This document shows positions 27,170 through 36,383 of a stretch of 64,000 bases of DNA, piece after piece. Position 1 is the stretch's first letter; each line of letters begins with the position of its first letter. The stretch is taken from contig NZ_AP025144.1 in the NCBI RefSeq assembly GCF_019977755.1, forward strand, positions 2,666,001 to 2,730,000. The letters run 5' to 3'. Source of the DNA: Vibrio penaeicida (GTDB taxonomy: Bacteria; Pseudomonadota; Gammaproteobacteria; Enterobacterales; Vibrionaceae). The notes beneath the pieces were generated by a model. It ran no database searches, was not told the origin of the DNA, and saw nothing but the letters and a program-made list of their open reading frames with translations. The translations under genes and the position numbers were made by a program.

Positions 27170-28561
27170 TTATTGTTCTTTCCAAGTTTGCAGCTTGCGA
27201 TACAACGTAGACGGACTGACGTCTAGATGACCTGCTGCCTTCGGAATATTACCTTCACAGGCTTCAATTGCTTGCTCTATCGCACTTTTTTCAGTAAGCC
27301 AAAGTGGTCGTATTTCTTCTATAGAGAGTTTAGTTGAAATTGAGTCGGTTGCATTCGCTTGTTTCAATTCTGATACCGAAGGCAAATTTAAGGGTGGCGG
27401 TAGCATATTAAGTGTGATCTCACTCCCATGGTTAAGTACCACGGCATTACGCAGCACGTTCTGCAACTGACGAACGTTACCAGGCCATTCGTACTCAATA
27501 AATTTATCGAGTACTTGCTGGGAAAAACGTACAAAACCTTTCCCTTCTTCATGAGACATATGCCCAAGTAATGAATACGCAATTTCGACTACATCTTCCC
27601 CACGGTTTCTCAACGGTGGTAAATGCAACGGAATGACATAAAGTCGGTAATACAAATCCTCACGAAAACGCCCTTCTTGCACTTCTTTCCATGGGTCACG
27701 GTTGGTTGCACATACAAAACGCACATCCACACTTTTCATTTTGGAAGAACCCACTTTTTGAAAAGTACCCGTTTGGATAAATCGAAGCAGCTTGGTTTGA
27801 AGATCCAAGTCCATCTCACACAATTCATCCAAGAATAGAGTTCCACCATCAGCTAACTCTGCTGCACCTTGCCTATCCGTTGATGCACCTGTAAAGGCAC
27901 CTTTAACATGACCAAAAAGCTCACTTTCTATAAGATCTTTAGGGATGGCAGCACAGTTGATCGCGATAAAAGGACTATCACCACGTTTACTCGCAGCGTG
28001 TATGGCTTCAGCACACACCTCTTTACCCGTACCACTTTCCCCAGTGATGAAAAGTGAAGCTTTACTAGGAGCTGCGGAATCTATCGTTCGATAAACCGCC
28101 TGCATGGTCTGGCTACTGCCAATAAAGCCTTGATAGTTGTTATCAGGTTCACTGGTTGGAGAACGCAACTTTCCAGCTTTTCGAAGAGCATTATTAACCG
28201 GGACACGAAGCCTATCTGCTTCACATGGCTTAATAAGGAAATCCTGAGCCCCCTTTCTCATCGCTTCAACTGCGGTATCTATTGAACCATGCGCAGTCAT
28301 AAAGATGACAGGAACATCAGGGTAATTGGACTTTACTGACGAAAGGACATCCATCCCGGTCATATCAGGTAGGCGTAAGTCGAGTAAAATGAGATCAGGA
28401 GTTCGCTTTTCGAGACTTTTTATTGCATCTATTCCCGTCCCGACAATAGTAATATCCAAGCCAAGTGGATTAAGATAGGATCGGTATAACGCTGCAACCG
28501 AAGCGGTATCTTCTACCATGAGAAGATATTTTGGATTCGGATTAGTTGTTGTGTCTTGCAT
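27170..28561 (-). CDS. luxO: Quorum-sensing sigma-54 response regulator LuxO
   Basis: A 463-residue NtrC-type regulator. Receiver domain: phospho-acceptor Asp61 in [10 protein letters not shown] (Asp47 in the usual shorter numbering). AAA+ domain: Walker A GESGTGKE, the sigma-54 contact GAFTGA, and Walker [12 protein letters not shown]. The C-terminal Fis-type helix-turn-helix is [23 protein letters not shown]. At low cell density phospho-LuxO activates the qrr sRNA genes; qrr1 lies divergently next door with a sigma-54 promoter. The AAA+ core is close to known Vibrio LuxO proteins. Confidence 0.97.
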   Translation of the reverse strand: MQDTTTNPNPKYLLMVEDTASVAALYRSYLNPLGLDITIVGTGIDAIKSLEKRTPDLILLDLRLPDMTGMDVLSSVKSNYPDVPVIFMTAHGSIDTAVEAMRKGAQDFLIKPCEADRLRVPVNNALRKAGKLRSPTSEPDNNYQGFIGSSQTMQAVYRTIDSAAPSKASLFITGESGTGKEVCAEAIHAASKRGDSPFIAINCAAIPKDLIESELFGHVKGAFTGASTDRQGAAELADGGTLFLDELCEMDLDLQTKLLRFIQTGTFQKVGSSKMKSVDVRFVCATNRDPWKEVQEGRFREDLYYRLYVIPLHLPPLRNRGEDVVEIAYSLLGHMSHEEGKGFVRFSQQVLDKFIEYEWPGNVRQLQNVLRNAVVLNHGSEITLNMLPPPLNLPSVSELKQANATDSISTKLSIEEIRPLWLTEKSAIEQAIEACEGNIPKAAGHLDVSPSTLYRKLQTWKEQ

Positions 28562-28602
28562 AACCTAGCCGTTGCACTTTAGTAATGTAGTTGCAATATG
28601 AA

Positions 28603-28615
28603 TCGCATTTTGCGA
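28603..28615. promoter_or_regulatory. Probable LuxO binding site upstream of qrr1
   Basis: The palindrome TCGCA-TTT-TGCGA differs by one base per arm from the LuxO consensus TTGCA-N3-TGCAA. It lies about 65 bp upstream of the sigma-54 promoter, a usual enhancer distance. A neighbouring TTGCAATATGAA (28591) may be a second half-site. The site sits between divergent luxO and qrr1, so it could also serve LuxO autoregulation. Confidence 0.6.
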
Positions 28616-28666
28616 AAAATAATAGCCTAAACAGAATAAAATGTAAAAGAAAGGGTGAAATAAACA

Positions 28667-28682
28667 TGGCACGCTATGTGCA
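28667..28682 (+). promoter_or_regulatory. Sigma-54 promoter of qrr1
   Basis: TGGCAC-N5-GTGCA matches the -24/-12 consensus TGGCAC-N5-TTGCA with one change. It sits about 12 nt before the expected qrr1 start. Confidence 0.88.
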
Positions 28683-28692
28683 ACTTCATGTA

Positions 28693-28787
28693 TGACCCTA
28701 ATGGGTCACCTAGCCAACTGACGTTGTTAGTGAACAAAGTATTCACAAAATGAAGCCAATAGAACGATTTCTATTGGCTATTTTTTT
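28693..28787 (+). ncRNA. qrr1: Quorum regulatory small RNA Qrr1
   Basis: A Hfq-dependent sRNA of about 95 nt. The 5' hairpin TGACCCTAATGGGTCA is followed by the invariant target-pairing core (CCTAGCCAACTGACGTTG, TTAGTGAA) that pairs with luxR/hapR-type, luxO and aphA mRNAs. It ends in a terminator stem AGCCAATAGA / TCTATTGGCT with a T run. Its position, divergent from luxO behind a sigma-54 promoter, is that of qrr1 in other vibrios. Confidence 0.95.
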
Positions 28788-28831
28788 GATTTAAATTCAG
28801 CTCAAAAATCATCTCGAGAGATCGGTAGACC

Positions 28832-30862
28832 TTAGCTGTTTGCTATAAATTGCGCTTTCAACTTTTCTATTTCATCTCGTTTTCCAGCCGCCAGCTCAAA
28901 CTCTAAGTTTTGAGCATGCTGATACATTTGACCTTCTAACTTCGAAATTTCTTTCTCTAACTGCTGTGGAGAGAGTACTTCATAGCTGTTCGATGGCTCT
29001 GCAACCTGAGATAGGGGAACTTGTTTGTTATGACGCTTCCCTTTGGCTTTAGCGATATCGCCAAGCTCCATAATGTCTTTTACGTTAGTCTGAAGCGCTT
29101 GAGGTGTAATACCTTGCTCTTCGTTATACATTTTTTGTTTATCTCGACGGCGGTTCGTCTCATCCATCGCTTTTTTCATGGATTTAGTAATCCTATCTCC
29201 ATAGAGAATAGCCTTACCACTTAGGTTACGCGCTGCACGACCAATAGTCTGAATCAAAGAACGCTCCGAACGAAGGAACCCTTCTTTGTCAGCATCCAAT
29301 ATCGCCACCAAACTCACTTCAGGCATATCAAGCCCCTCTCGAAGTAAGTTAATCCCAACAAGCACGTCAAATTCACCTAAGCGAAGATCTCGGATAATCT
29401 CAACTCGCTCAACCGTATCGATATCAGAGTGCAGGTAACGAACTTTTACGCCATGCTCGTGCAGGTATTCCGTTAAATCTTCCGCCATTCGTTTCGTTAA
29501 CGTCGTTACCAAAACACGTTCACTTTTTTGACTGCGGATTCGAATTTCAGAGAGTAGATCATCCACCTGCGTGGCAACGGGTCTAACTTCTAATTCAGGA
29601 TCTAACAATCCTGTTGGGCGGACGACTTGATCGGCGATGTCATCAGCCGACTTTTCTAGTTCGTAATTTCCAGGTGTCGCAGATACAAAAATAGTTTGAG
29701 GTGCGATGGATTCAAACTCTTCAAATTTCATCGGACGGTTGTCCAATGCGGAAGGTAATCGGAAGCCAAATTCAACTAAGGTTTCTTTTCGCGAACGGTC
29801 GCCTTTATACATCGCACCAATTTGGGGTACGGTAACGTGAGATTCGTCGATAACCAAAAGACCATCTGCAGGCAAATAGTCGAATAAAGTCGGCGGCGGC
29901 TCCCCCTCATTTCTACCACTTAAATAACGCGAGTAGTTTTCAATACCGGAGCAAAACCCAAGTTCGGTCATCATTTCAATATCAAATTGAGTACGTTGCG
30001 AAATTCGTTGCTCTTCAAGAAGCTTATTATTTTCTATCAGATGTTTTTTGCGTTGCTCAAGCTCGATTTTTATTTCTTCAATAGCATCCAAGATTTTCTC
30101 ACGAGGCGTAACATAGTGAGTTTTCGGATAAATGGTAAACCTCGGAAGATCTCGTTGCTTAACCACGCCAGTCAGCGGATCAAACACACTAATACAGTCT
30201 ACTTCATCATCAAACATTTCGATGCGTACTGCATCTTGCTCAGATTCGGCAGGGAATACGTCAATAACTTCGCCACGCACCCTAAATTGACCGCGCTCGA
30301 AAGCGACATCATTTCGAGAATATTGAAGTTCAGCCAAGCGCCTTAGAATATCTCGTTGACCTATCACATCCCCTCTGGTTACGTGGAGCATCATCTTTAG
30401 ATAGCTGTCCGGGTCTCCTAAACCGTAAATGGCTGAAACGGATGCAACAATAATGGCGTCTTTTCTTTCTAGTAGAGCCTTTGTTGCAGATAAACGCATT
30501 TGCTCAATATGCGCGTTCACAGAGGCATCTTTCTCTATAAACGTATCTGTTGTAGGTACATAGGCTTCTGGCTGATAGTAGTCGTAGTAAGAGACAAAAT
30601 ATTCAACAGCGTTGTTTGGGAAAAAGGCTTTCATCTCCCCGTATAACTGGGCGGCAAGCGTTTTATTTGGAGCGAGAAGAATTGCTGGTCGCTGAGATTC
30701 AGCAATAACATTCGCTAACGTAAATGTTTTACCCGATCCGGTCACCCCTAAGAGCGTTTGATGTGCTAGTCCAGAGTCTAACCCGTCTAGAAGCTTTTTG
30801 ATCGCAGTAGGTTGATCGCCCGAAGGTACATATTTGGAGACGAGATCGTACGTCTTGCTCAT
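28832..30862 (-). CDS. uvrB: Excinuclease ABC subunit B (UvrB)
   Basis: A 676-residue damage-verifying helicase of nucleotide excision repair. Walker A is [15 protein letters not shown] and the beta-hairpin is [12 protein letters not shown]. Helicase motifs include [70 protein letters not shown]-terminal UVR domain binds UvrC (about 635-670). Full length. A possible LexA box lies about 120 bp upstream. Confidence 0.97.
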   Translation of the reverse strand: MSKTYDLVSKYVPSGDQPTAIKKLLDGLDSGLAHQTLLGVTGSGKTFTLANVIAESQRPAILLAPNKTLAAQLYGEMKAFFPNNAVEYFVSYYDYYQPEAYVPTTDTFIEKDASVNAHIEQMRLSATKALLERKDAIIVASVSAIYGLGDPDSYLKMMLHVTRGDVIGQRDILRRLAELQYSRNDVAFERGQFRVRGEVIDVFPAESEQDAVRIEMFDDEVDCISVFDPLTGVVKQRDLPRFTIYPKTHYVTPREKILDAIEEIKIELEQRKKHLIENNKLLEEQRISQRTQFDIEMMTELGFCSGIENYSRYLSGRNEGEPPPTLFDYLPADGLLVIDESHVTVPQIGAMYKGDRSRKETLVEFGFRLPSALDNRPMKFEEFESIAPQTIFVSATPGNYELEKSADDIADQVVRPTGLLDPELEVRPVATQVDDLLSEIRIRSQKSERVLVTTLTKRMAEDLTEYLHEHGVKVRYLHSDIDTVERVEIIRDLRLGEFDVLVGINLLREGLDMPEVSLVAILDADKEGFLRSERSLIQTIGRAARNLSGKAILYGDRITKSMKKAMDETNRRRDKQKMYNEEQGITPQALQTNVKDIMELGDIAKAKGKRHNKQVPLSQVAEPSNSYEVLSPQQLEKEISKLEGQMYQHAQNLEFELAAGKRDEIEKLKAQFIANS

Positions 30863-30981
30863 TTTTATTCCCTAACCTAAGTTTAACGGTATTGTCTTTT
30901 GCTTTAACTCTAGAGGCAATACATAGAGTGACTAAAAGTCCGATCTACGGCACATTTACCGCTAGATACTGACAACGTTAT

Positions 30982-30997
30982 CTGGTATCTTTTTCAG
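30982..30997. promoter_or_regulatory. Possible LexA (SOS) box upstream of uvrB
   Basis: CTG-N10-CAG with an AT-rich core (CTGGTATCTTTTTCAG) fits the gamma-proteobacterial LexA core and lies 120 bp before uvrB, an SOS gene in E. coli. The inner bases are not well conserved, so this is tentative. Confidence 0.4.
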
Positions 30998-31238
30998 CCC
31001 TGTACAAAAACCCCGCAATAAAACACCATTTTTCATCCACGAGTTTTCCCCAAAATTTTGCTAGATATGTCGATACTGTCATCTAAGTGCATTTTTATTC
31101 ACATCCACAACTTCAAGCATTAAAAACACTTAAACAACGTAAAATCAATTTGTTAGAGCATCTTCATTCCCTATTTATTGCTGGGAAACTCTTTCTAAAA
31201 CAGCCCAAAAAATAATTGTCAAAAATCAATTAACACAG

Positions 31239-31261
31239 TTATCCACAATTTTGGTGGATAA
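31239..31261. promoter_or_regulatory. Two inverted DnaA boxes in the uvrB upstream region
   Basis: TTATCCACA (31239-31247) is a perfect DnaA box. GGTGGATAA (31253-31261), read on the other strand, is TTATCCACC, a one-mismatch box. They face each other 5 bp apart. DnaA binding near the E. coli uvrB control region has been reported, so the position is suggestive. Confidence 0.5.
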
Positions 31262-31530
31262 GTTCGATTAGGCTTTGCCGTGCAAGGGTTATGTGATTGT
31301 AAAGATTTTTTTTAAGATTTTTTTCTCAAATCTTTCTCGTTGAGTGTTGACAGAAAATTGTGTAGTCAACCGATAAGTTTGAGAAAAGAATTCGCATAAA
31401 ATGAGCACTTCCGCACGAACAGCTCAGCCTAGAATGTATTTACGGGTAAATCTGAGCACACATAGGAATCTTTACCTTCTTGTCACTCCATATCGTTGGC
31501 TGACGTCAACCAAGCTGATACAGGAACTCT

Positions 31531-31794
31531 CTATCTCGTTTGTTCGGTGTAAAAAGATTGGTGGTCGTAATCCACCAGCACTTTGTGACGCGCAGCTTTG
31601 GTAGCAGCAATAAAGGCATATGCACTTTCCGCATCTAAATACCAATACCCGCTTTCTGGCTCGGTGGGTCGACCGTCTGGCGCTTTGAATTTGCCAGCAG
31701 GCAGCAGTTGACACCAACCGTCTTCAGACAGAGATAAATCTGCGGTCAGTATCGCCTGCGCGACTGGGTTTGAGGGTAAGGTCTGTGTTTTCAT
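31531..31794 (-). pseudogene. Relic of a Mu-like phage protease (I protein) N-terminus
   Basis: An 87-residue fragment matching the N-terminal part of Mu-like phage I/protease proteins: GWCQLLPAGKFKAPDGRPTE, YWYLDAESAYAFIAATKAARH, and VLVDYDHQSFYTE. The full protein is about 350 residues, so about three quarters are missing and the frame ends soon after the YDHQ motif. An ATG at 31794 has GGAGAG before it. No other phage gene is nearby, so this is a stranded relic or a captured fragment. Confidence 0.6.
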
Positions 31795-32482
31795 GCTCTC
31801 CATATTGAAGGGCGAGAGGGGCTAGGTGTGATTCACCTTAGTGTGTGTATTTAGGGAAAACCGTGAATAAGTGATTTGAAGGAAGTACTTTATGCTCAAA
31901 CTCGTTTGCGCCCCCGAAACCTGTTAGAGTATTTATTCGACTTTATTTTTATATCTAAATACGCCCTAGCATTTCTAATATTTGAATTCAGCTTGGAGCA
32001 TGCTGCATTAGTACCAATTACAAGTGCTACTGGTTTGACTTGTGGTTTTCAACAGGGATTTTATACGGTTTATTGGTTTTGAGTTAAATTTGAGTATGTG
32101 AAATGGTTTGCTTTGTCGACAGAGCGACCGCAAACATGTTCAAATTTTAAACTAATATTGAGCACTTAATTAAATTTAGTACCTATGTCTGTATTTTATG
32201 AATAGGTAATGCACATCAACTTTCTACTAAACAAGCGTCACACGAACAAAAACAATCATGCAATTGCTCTTGAGGGTGATTAATAAGTGATTGTTAATAA
32301 AGAAGATTATCGTTACCCATCCTTAGATAACATGCACTATTTAAAAGTGATAAAGCGCCTGCTCGTTTTTGTATGTTGGCAGAGTGCAAAATATGATGTA
32401 TATGCTTTGTTTTTTAGTGGCTTATGGTAGATTAGATGAAAGTTGCTCTACCGGAAAACGAGCCCGCCGGTTATTAAAAATG
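31795..32482. other. Intergenic region before the restriction-modification cassette
   Basis: About 690 bases, AT-rich, with no gene I can support. The right end contains a GC-rich patch (GAGCCCGCCGG, 32459-32470). It meets the presumed cassette boundary at the GTT of 32482-32484. Confidence 0.4.
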
Positions 32483-32532
32483 TTATACGCAAACCCTAAT
32501 TAACAACATTTACTTTATGAAAAGACGAATAC

Positions 32533-34380
32533 ATGCATTATAAAACGGAAAAATCTAAGACTAGACCTGACAAAGCTCCTGAGGAATTTACCATATACGC
32601 TGTCGGTGATGAAGAGTATATTTATTGCCCAATAAGAAGTCGTGTCTATAAAGTAAACAACAAACCTGAAGAGAAAGTTCGGCAGTGGTGGCTATACAGA
32701 TTAGTTGAGGTTTACGGCTATACATTTAACCAAATAGATGTAGAAGTAAAAGTTAAAGTAGGAGCTGCCGAAGCCAAAAAAGCTGCTGATATCGTTGTAT
32801 ATACAGATAGTAAAAAATCTACTGCAAGAGTTTTTATTGAAGTTAAGCGGCCAAAGAGAAATGATGGAATTGAACAGCTTAAAGTCTATATGAATGCTAC
32901 TGGCTGTAGAATTGGCTTATGGAGCAACGGTGAGCCTCCTCATGTCTATCTTTTGAGAATTGAGCCAAAAGAAGACCAAGAAGAAGCTACATGGAGAGAA
33001 TTACGAAATATTCCAAAGAAATCAGAATCGCTAACAGATGTTGACTCTCCCATAACTAGGAAAGAGTTGGAGCCTGTAAAGGATTTTCTTTCAATAATTA
33101 AAGAGTGTGAAAATTACATCAAAGCTCATGAAGGTGTTGATGCTTTTGATGAAATATTCAAACTTATTTTTGCGAAGCTTTTTGATGAAAGAGCTAACTT
33201 AAAAAATGACAACTCTTCTGCTCAGTTTAGAGTAGGTATTCTTGAAGCTCCAGAAGATGCAAAGACAAGAATAATTTCATTGTTCAAAAATGCATCTAAG
33301 AGATGGTCTGGCGTTTTTCTAGAAGGTGAAACTTTGAACTTGGGGGATGAGACATTAGCGTTTTGCGTCTCAGCCTTACAAAAGGTATACCTTTTGAAAT
33401 CTGATGCAGATGTTCTAGGTGCTGCATTTGAAATTATGATTAACCCAGGCATGAAGGGGGATAAAGGTCAGTACTTCACACCAAGACATGTTGTAGATAT
33501 GTGTGTTGAAATACTTAACCCTAAGGATGGTGAAACCATATTTGACCCTTCCTGCGGTAGTGGAGGCTTTCTAGTTTCTGCCATGAGTCATGTCTATAGG
33601 ACTATTGAGAAAGAACGAGATGATGAAAATGAAATAATAGAAAATAAAAAAGACTATGCTATTGAATGTGTTTATGGCATGGATTATGACCCTCTAATTG
33701 CAAAAGTCGCAAAGGCATACATGCTTATTTGGGGAGACGGACGGTCAAACATAGCCGTCTGTGATGGGCTAAATAATGTTAACTGAGATGATGAAACTAA
33801 ATCCAAATTTATTATCAAGTCTGATGGAAAATCAGAATTACGTAAATTTGATATCATTGCAACTAACCCTCCATTTGCAGGAGATATCTCATCAGATGAT
33901 ACCCTCTCAAAGTACCATATTGCTCATAAACCTCAAAAAAATGGTGGCAGAAAAAGAGTAAATAAATTATCCAGAGATAAGTTATTTATCGAGCGATGCG
34001 TTAATATGCTAAACCCACACGGGAGAATGGCTATTGTTTTACCTCGAGGTATTTTTAAAAATTATGGTGATGAATACATTCGTAGATATATTCTAAAGCA
34101 TTGTAAGATATTAGCCGTTGTTGGACTCGGTGGCGACATGTTTAAGCCTTTTACAAACACTAAAACTTGCGTTGGATTTTTCCAAAAACGAGAGACTCCT
34201 CTAGAAGATTTTTCTGACGTAGAACTAGATCCCGACCCAATTTTTGCACTCACTGAAAACCCAGGGAAGGATAAAACAGGAAATCTAATCGTTGATAAAG
34301 ATCATAATATACTATCCGATTTAGATGAAATATCTGCTTTTGTTCAAGCTAATATTCAGTTCACCAAGGCGGAGCAATAG
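32533..34380 (+). pseudogene. BcgI-A-like nuclease/N6-adenine methylase, one in-frame TGA
   Basis: The forward frame reads 616 codons with a single internal TGA at 33784-33786 (codon 418). The N-terminus has a PD-(D/E)XK nuclease fold of the HSDR_N_2 type (Asp86 in AADIVVY, Glu103-Val-Lys105 in FIEVKRP). Then comes an N6_Mtase domain with the SAM motif FDPSCGSGGF at 337-346 and, after the stop, the catalytic NPPF at 445-448 and LPRGIFKNYGDEYIRRY. A nuclease-methylase fusion with a separate specificity subunit is the layout of type IIB BcgI. The stop separates the SAM motif from the catalytic motif, so the product is inactive unless TGA is read through. The changed codon was probably TGG (Trp). 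Weak ribosome site. Confidence 0.8.
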
Positions 34381-34382
34381 AT

Positions 34383-35156
34383 ATGGCTAAGCTAGCAATT
34401 AGAAAAGTAACCGATACTTATCTTGATCTAAATGACCCTGAATCTGGTTTATATTCAAATAACCATATTTATGAACCTGAATTTCATCAAGAAGATTATG
34501 TTTCGGTATGTGATGAGCTGGAAGGAACTAAAGGTTCTTTTCAATTATCCACGAATGAAAAACTCGTAGGCGTTATCCATAGGGGAACCCAACCTAAATA
34601 CGCTGATGTTGAAACTGACCCGTCTTCACTTAATTGGTTCGGTATGACTGATGACTACGGCAAGCAAGTTAATGATAAAGGTGCAAATATTTGCGCTCTA
34701 AAATCAGTTTGTATTAGAGCTGGATATGTGGACCTTGAAACTGCTAGATCAGTTAGTAAAGAAACGTATGAGAAAACCAAGCATCGCGCCGGCATACAAA
34801 AGAATGACGTTCTTATAAATTCGACAGGTGATGGAACCATCGGTCGAGTCGCCGTCTATGATCATGACTTTCCTGCTGTTGTAGATGGACATATCACAAT
34901 CCTTCGATTTACTGATGAAGATTTGGCTTGGTATATAGGGGCATTTCTTATGTCCGAAATGGGTCAGAAACAAATTACTAGATATATTAATGGATCTAGT
35001 GGTCAAGTTGAAATATACCCTCAGGATATTGCTAGAATTTGGGTGAAGCCTGCAACTCAGAAAAAAATTGCAAAGATAGCCAGTGAGTTTCGAGATGCTT
35101 GTGGAAGTTATAATAAGTTTAAACAAGATATAAAGAAGGCATTGAGCAGCGTATAA
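34383..35156 (+). CDS. Specificity subunit (HsdS/BcgI-B-like)
   Basis: A 257-residue protein 2 nt after the methylase gene. The second half looks like a target-recognition domain followed by the conserved helix start: KNDVLINSTGDGTIGRVAVYD, VDGHITILRF, QITRYINGSSGQVEIYPQDIARIWVKPATQKKIAKIASEF. One recognition domain plus a single helix is about half a type I HsdS and would need to dimerise or serve a symmetric complex, as expected for BcgI-type B subunits. Its stop codon overlaps the start of the attC-like site. Confidence 0.75.
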   Translation: MAKLAIRKVTDTYLDLNDPESGLYSNNHIYEPEFHQEDYVSVCDELEGTKGSFQLSTNEKLVGVIHRGTQPKYADVETDPSSLNWFGMTDDYGKQVNDKGANICALKSVCIRAGYVDLETARSVSKETYEKTKHRAGIQKNDVLINSTGDGTIGRVAVYDHDFPAVVDGHITILRFTDEDLAWYIGAFLMSEMGQKQITRYINGSSGQVEIYPQDIARIWVKPATQKKIAKIASEFRDACGSYNKFKQDIKKALSSV

Positions 35157-35200
35157 CAAGGCGCTGCGCTCCTAATTTACCGGTGAGCGCGGCGTTACCC
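35151..35200 (+). repeat. attC-like recombination site
   Basis: GTATAACAAGGCG starts the site and GGCGTTACCC ends it, with an inner near-palindrome GCTGCGCTC...GAGCGCGGC and a short loop. The TAACAA and GCGTTA ends are characteristic of integron attC sites of about 50-60 bp. The last bases (ACCC) do not pair with GTAT because they belong to the flank. The pairing partner TTATAC is found at the other cassette end (32483-32488). Confidence 0.55.
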
Positions 35201-35268
35201 TTCCGAGTACCCCACGTTTAGTAGACACTTTACTAAGTTAGATCTAGGGTCTAATTGAGAGGTGATTT

Positions 35269-35577
35269 ATGACTAAACATCGTAATCCAGCGTACAGCGA
35301 AGAATTCCGCAAAGAAGCAGTGCATCTTGCCAGTCTTCCAGGTCGAACGGCGGTCTCGGTTGCTCAAGAGCTGGGCATCAGTGCTCAGCAAATACGGAAC
35401 TGGAAGCGTCAGTTCACACGTCTATCGGATAAACAGTTTAACACCCTAGACGGTGTTGATTATTCGAAGAAAGAGTCCGAAGAGCTTCGAGCGCTAAGGC
35501 GCGAGAACAAGCGACTCAAAGATGAAATGGAATTCCTAAAAAAGGTCTCGGCGTACTTCGCGAAGCAGCAAGAGTGA
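35269..35577 (+). CDS. IS3-family transposase OrfA
   Basis: A 102-residue OrfA with a helix-turn-helix (PGRTAVSVAQELGISAQQIRNWKRQF) and a C-terminal coiled coil (ESEELRALRRENKRLKDEMEFLKKVSAYFAKQQ), typical of IS3-group elements. A ribosome site (GAGAGGTG) precedes the ATG. The ORF is intact, but the element is broken. Confidence 0.85.
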   Translation: MTKHRNPAYSEEFRKEAVHLASLPGRTAVSVAQELGISAQQIRNWKRQFTRLSDKQFNTLDGVDYSKKESEELRALRRENKRLKDEMEFLKKVSAYFAKQQE

Positions 35578-35740
35578 AGTACGAGTTCATCGACAGTTAT
35601 GTTGAGAAATACAAAGTCACTCACATGTGTCACGCTCTTGATGTCTCACCTAGTGGCTTTTACAAGTGGCGTCATCGAGTGCCCAGTGAGCGTTCAAAGC
35701 GTCGAGAGCGCTTTGAACAATTGGTCATGTGTATGTACCT
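35574..35740 (+). pseudogene. IS3-family transposase OrfB, N-terminal fragment
   Basis: It starts MKYEFIDSYVEKYKVTHMCHAL and continues into SPSGFYKWRHRVPSERSKRR, the HTH-like N-terminus of IS3 OrfB. It is cut after about 55 codons by the inserted IS407-like copy, then reads a few IS codons to a stop at 35756. The catalytic core is absent. Confidence 0.85.
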
Positions 35741-36006
35741 TGTAATCATCCCCTAAACTAGGGACATTTAGAATTAGAGTTCTTCGGTTTAAACTAAACC
35801 AAATGGAGAACGCTGATGAAAAAGTCACGCTATACAGAAACGCAAATCGTCAAGATTCTGAAAGAAGTTGAAACTGGCAGGTTGGTCAAACAGGTCTGCC
35901 GAGAGTATGGCATCTCAGATGCCACTTACTACAACTGGAAGTCCAAGTACGGCGGCATGGAAGCCTCAGACGTGAAGCGACTGAAGGAGCTTGAGGATGA
36001 AAACCG
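35741..36006 (+). mobile_element. IS407-like element, second copy, 5' fragment only
   Basis: The first about 266 bp match the element at 3581-4789 almost base for base (the same TGTAATCATCCCC end and OrfA start at 35816, with only a few substitutions). Identity ends within OrfA after GAGGATGAAAACC, where toxin sequence begins. No right end follows, so a deletion has joined the IS directly to the toxin gene. Confidence 0.85.
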
Positions 36007-36383
36007 ACTCCATTGCAGAGCCGCAGCCATCTCCAAACCATGCAGCACATCATATCGTTATGGGTAATGGTCGTGTTAAGGCAATGATTAACGCTCGCTT
36101 GCAGATGTTCATGTATGGGATAGGTATCAACGACTCTATGAATGGTATTTGGCTACCACGTTCGACCACTTACAAGGGACGTTACACTACACCAAAAGCG
36201 CCGACTCACTCGCGCATACATGGCAATAACTATCAGAGGTGAGTTGGAAAATTGGCTGATATTCGCAACAATGAAGGCGCATTTAGAGCCAGACTTGTCA
36301 GAATTAAATCTCAGCTAAAAGATGGCTCTCACCCTTCCCAAATTCTTATGAAGAAAGATCCATCTTGGAAACCAGCTCAATGA
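36007..36383 (+). pseudogene. AHH-family nuclease toxin tip, 5'-truncated with an in-frame TGA
   Basis: The frame reads the C-terminal toxin domain of a polymorphic toxin. It has NHAAHHIV (the AHH signature of this HNH/EndoVII-fold nuclease), MINARLQMFMYGIGINDSMNGIWLP, and HSRIHGNNYQR. After a TGA at 36240-36242 the same frame continues VGKLADIRNNEGAFRARLVR...PSWKPAQ and stops at 36383. In other members a Trp or aromatic residue fits the TGA position. The delivery N-terminus was removed by the IS407-like fragment. It is followed, with ATGA overlap, by its probable immunity gene. Confidence 0.75.

Larger units (their letters stand above)
30863..31530. other. Long AT-rich intergenic region upstream of uvrB
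   Basis: About 670 bases without a believable gene. The stretch contains the possible LexA box, the paired DnaA boxes and several T- and A-runs (31305-31325). A short forward reading frame at 31401-31604 has no ribosome site or protein-like composition and was not accepted. Confidence 0.5.
32483..35194 (+). mobile_element. Putative integron gene cassette carrying a BcgI-like restriction-modification system
   Basis: The left boundary is G/TTATACGC (32482/32483) and the right boundary lies inside an attC-like site, GGCG/TTACCC (35194/35195). If the segment were excised and circularised, the site would read GTATAAC AA...GGC GTTATAC. Its outer 7 bases are perfect inverse complements, with an inner imperfect palindrome (GCTGCGCTC and GAGCGCGGC). 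This is how attC sites are built, and the first R'' base run overlaps the stop codon of the last gene, as in many cassettes. At 2.7 kb it is large for a cassette. No integrase gene is in the window, and the left flank is not an attC, so insertion at a secondary site is inferred. Confidence 0.5.
35215..35740 (+). mobile_element. IS3-family element, 5' fragment interrupted by a second IS
   Basis: It contains a complete OrfA and the first about 55 codons of OrfB and is cut at 35740/35741 by the left end of an IS407-like copy. The exact left end is uncertain (near 35215-35225). The right part is not found in the window. Confidence 0.7.

Noticed and set aside
31401..31604. Forward 67-codon frame upstream of the phage relic
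   Set aside because: No Shine-Dalgarno, no recognisable motif, and it overlaps the better supported relic on the other strand.
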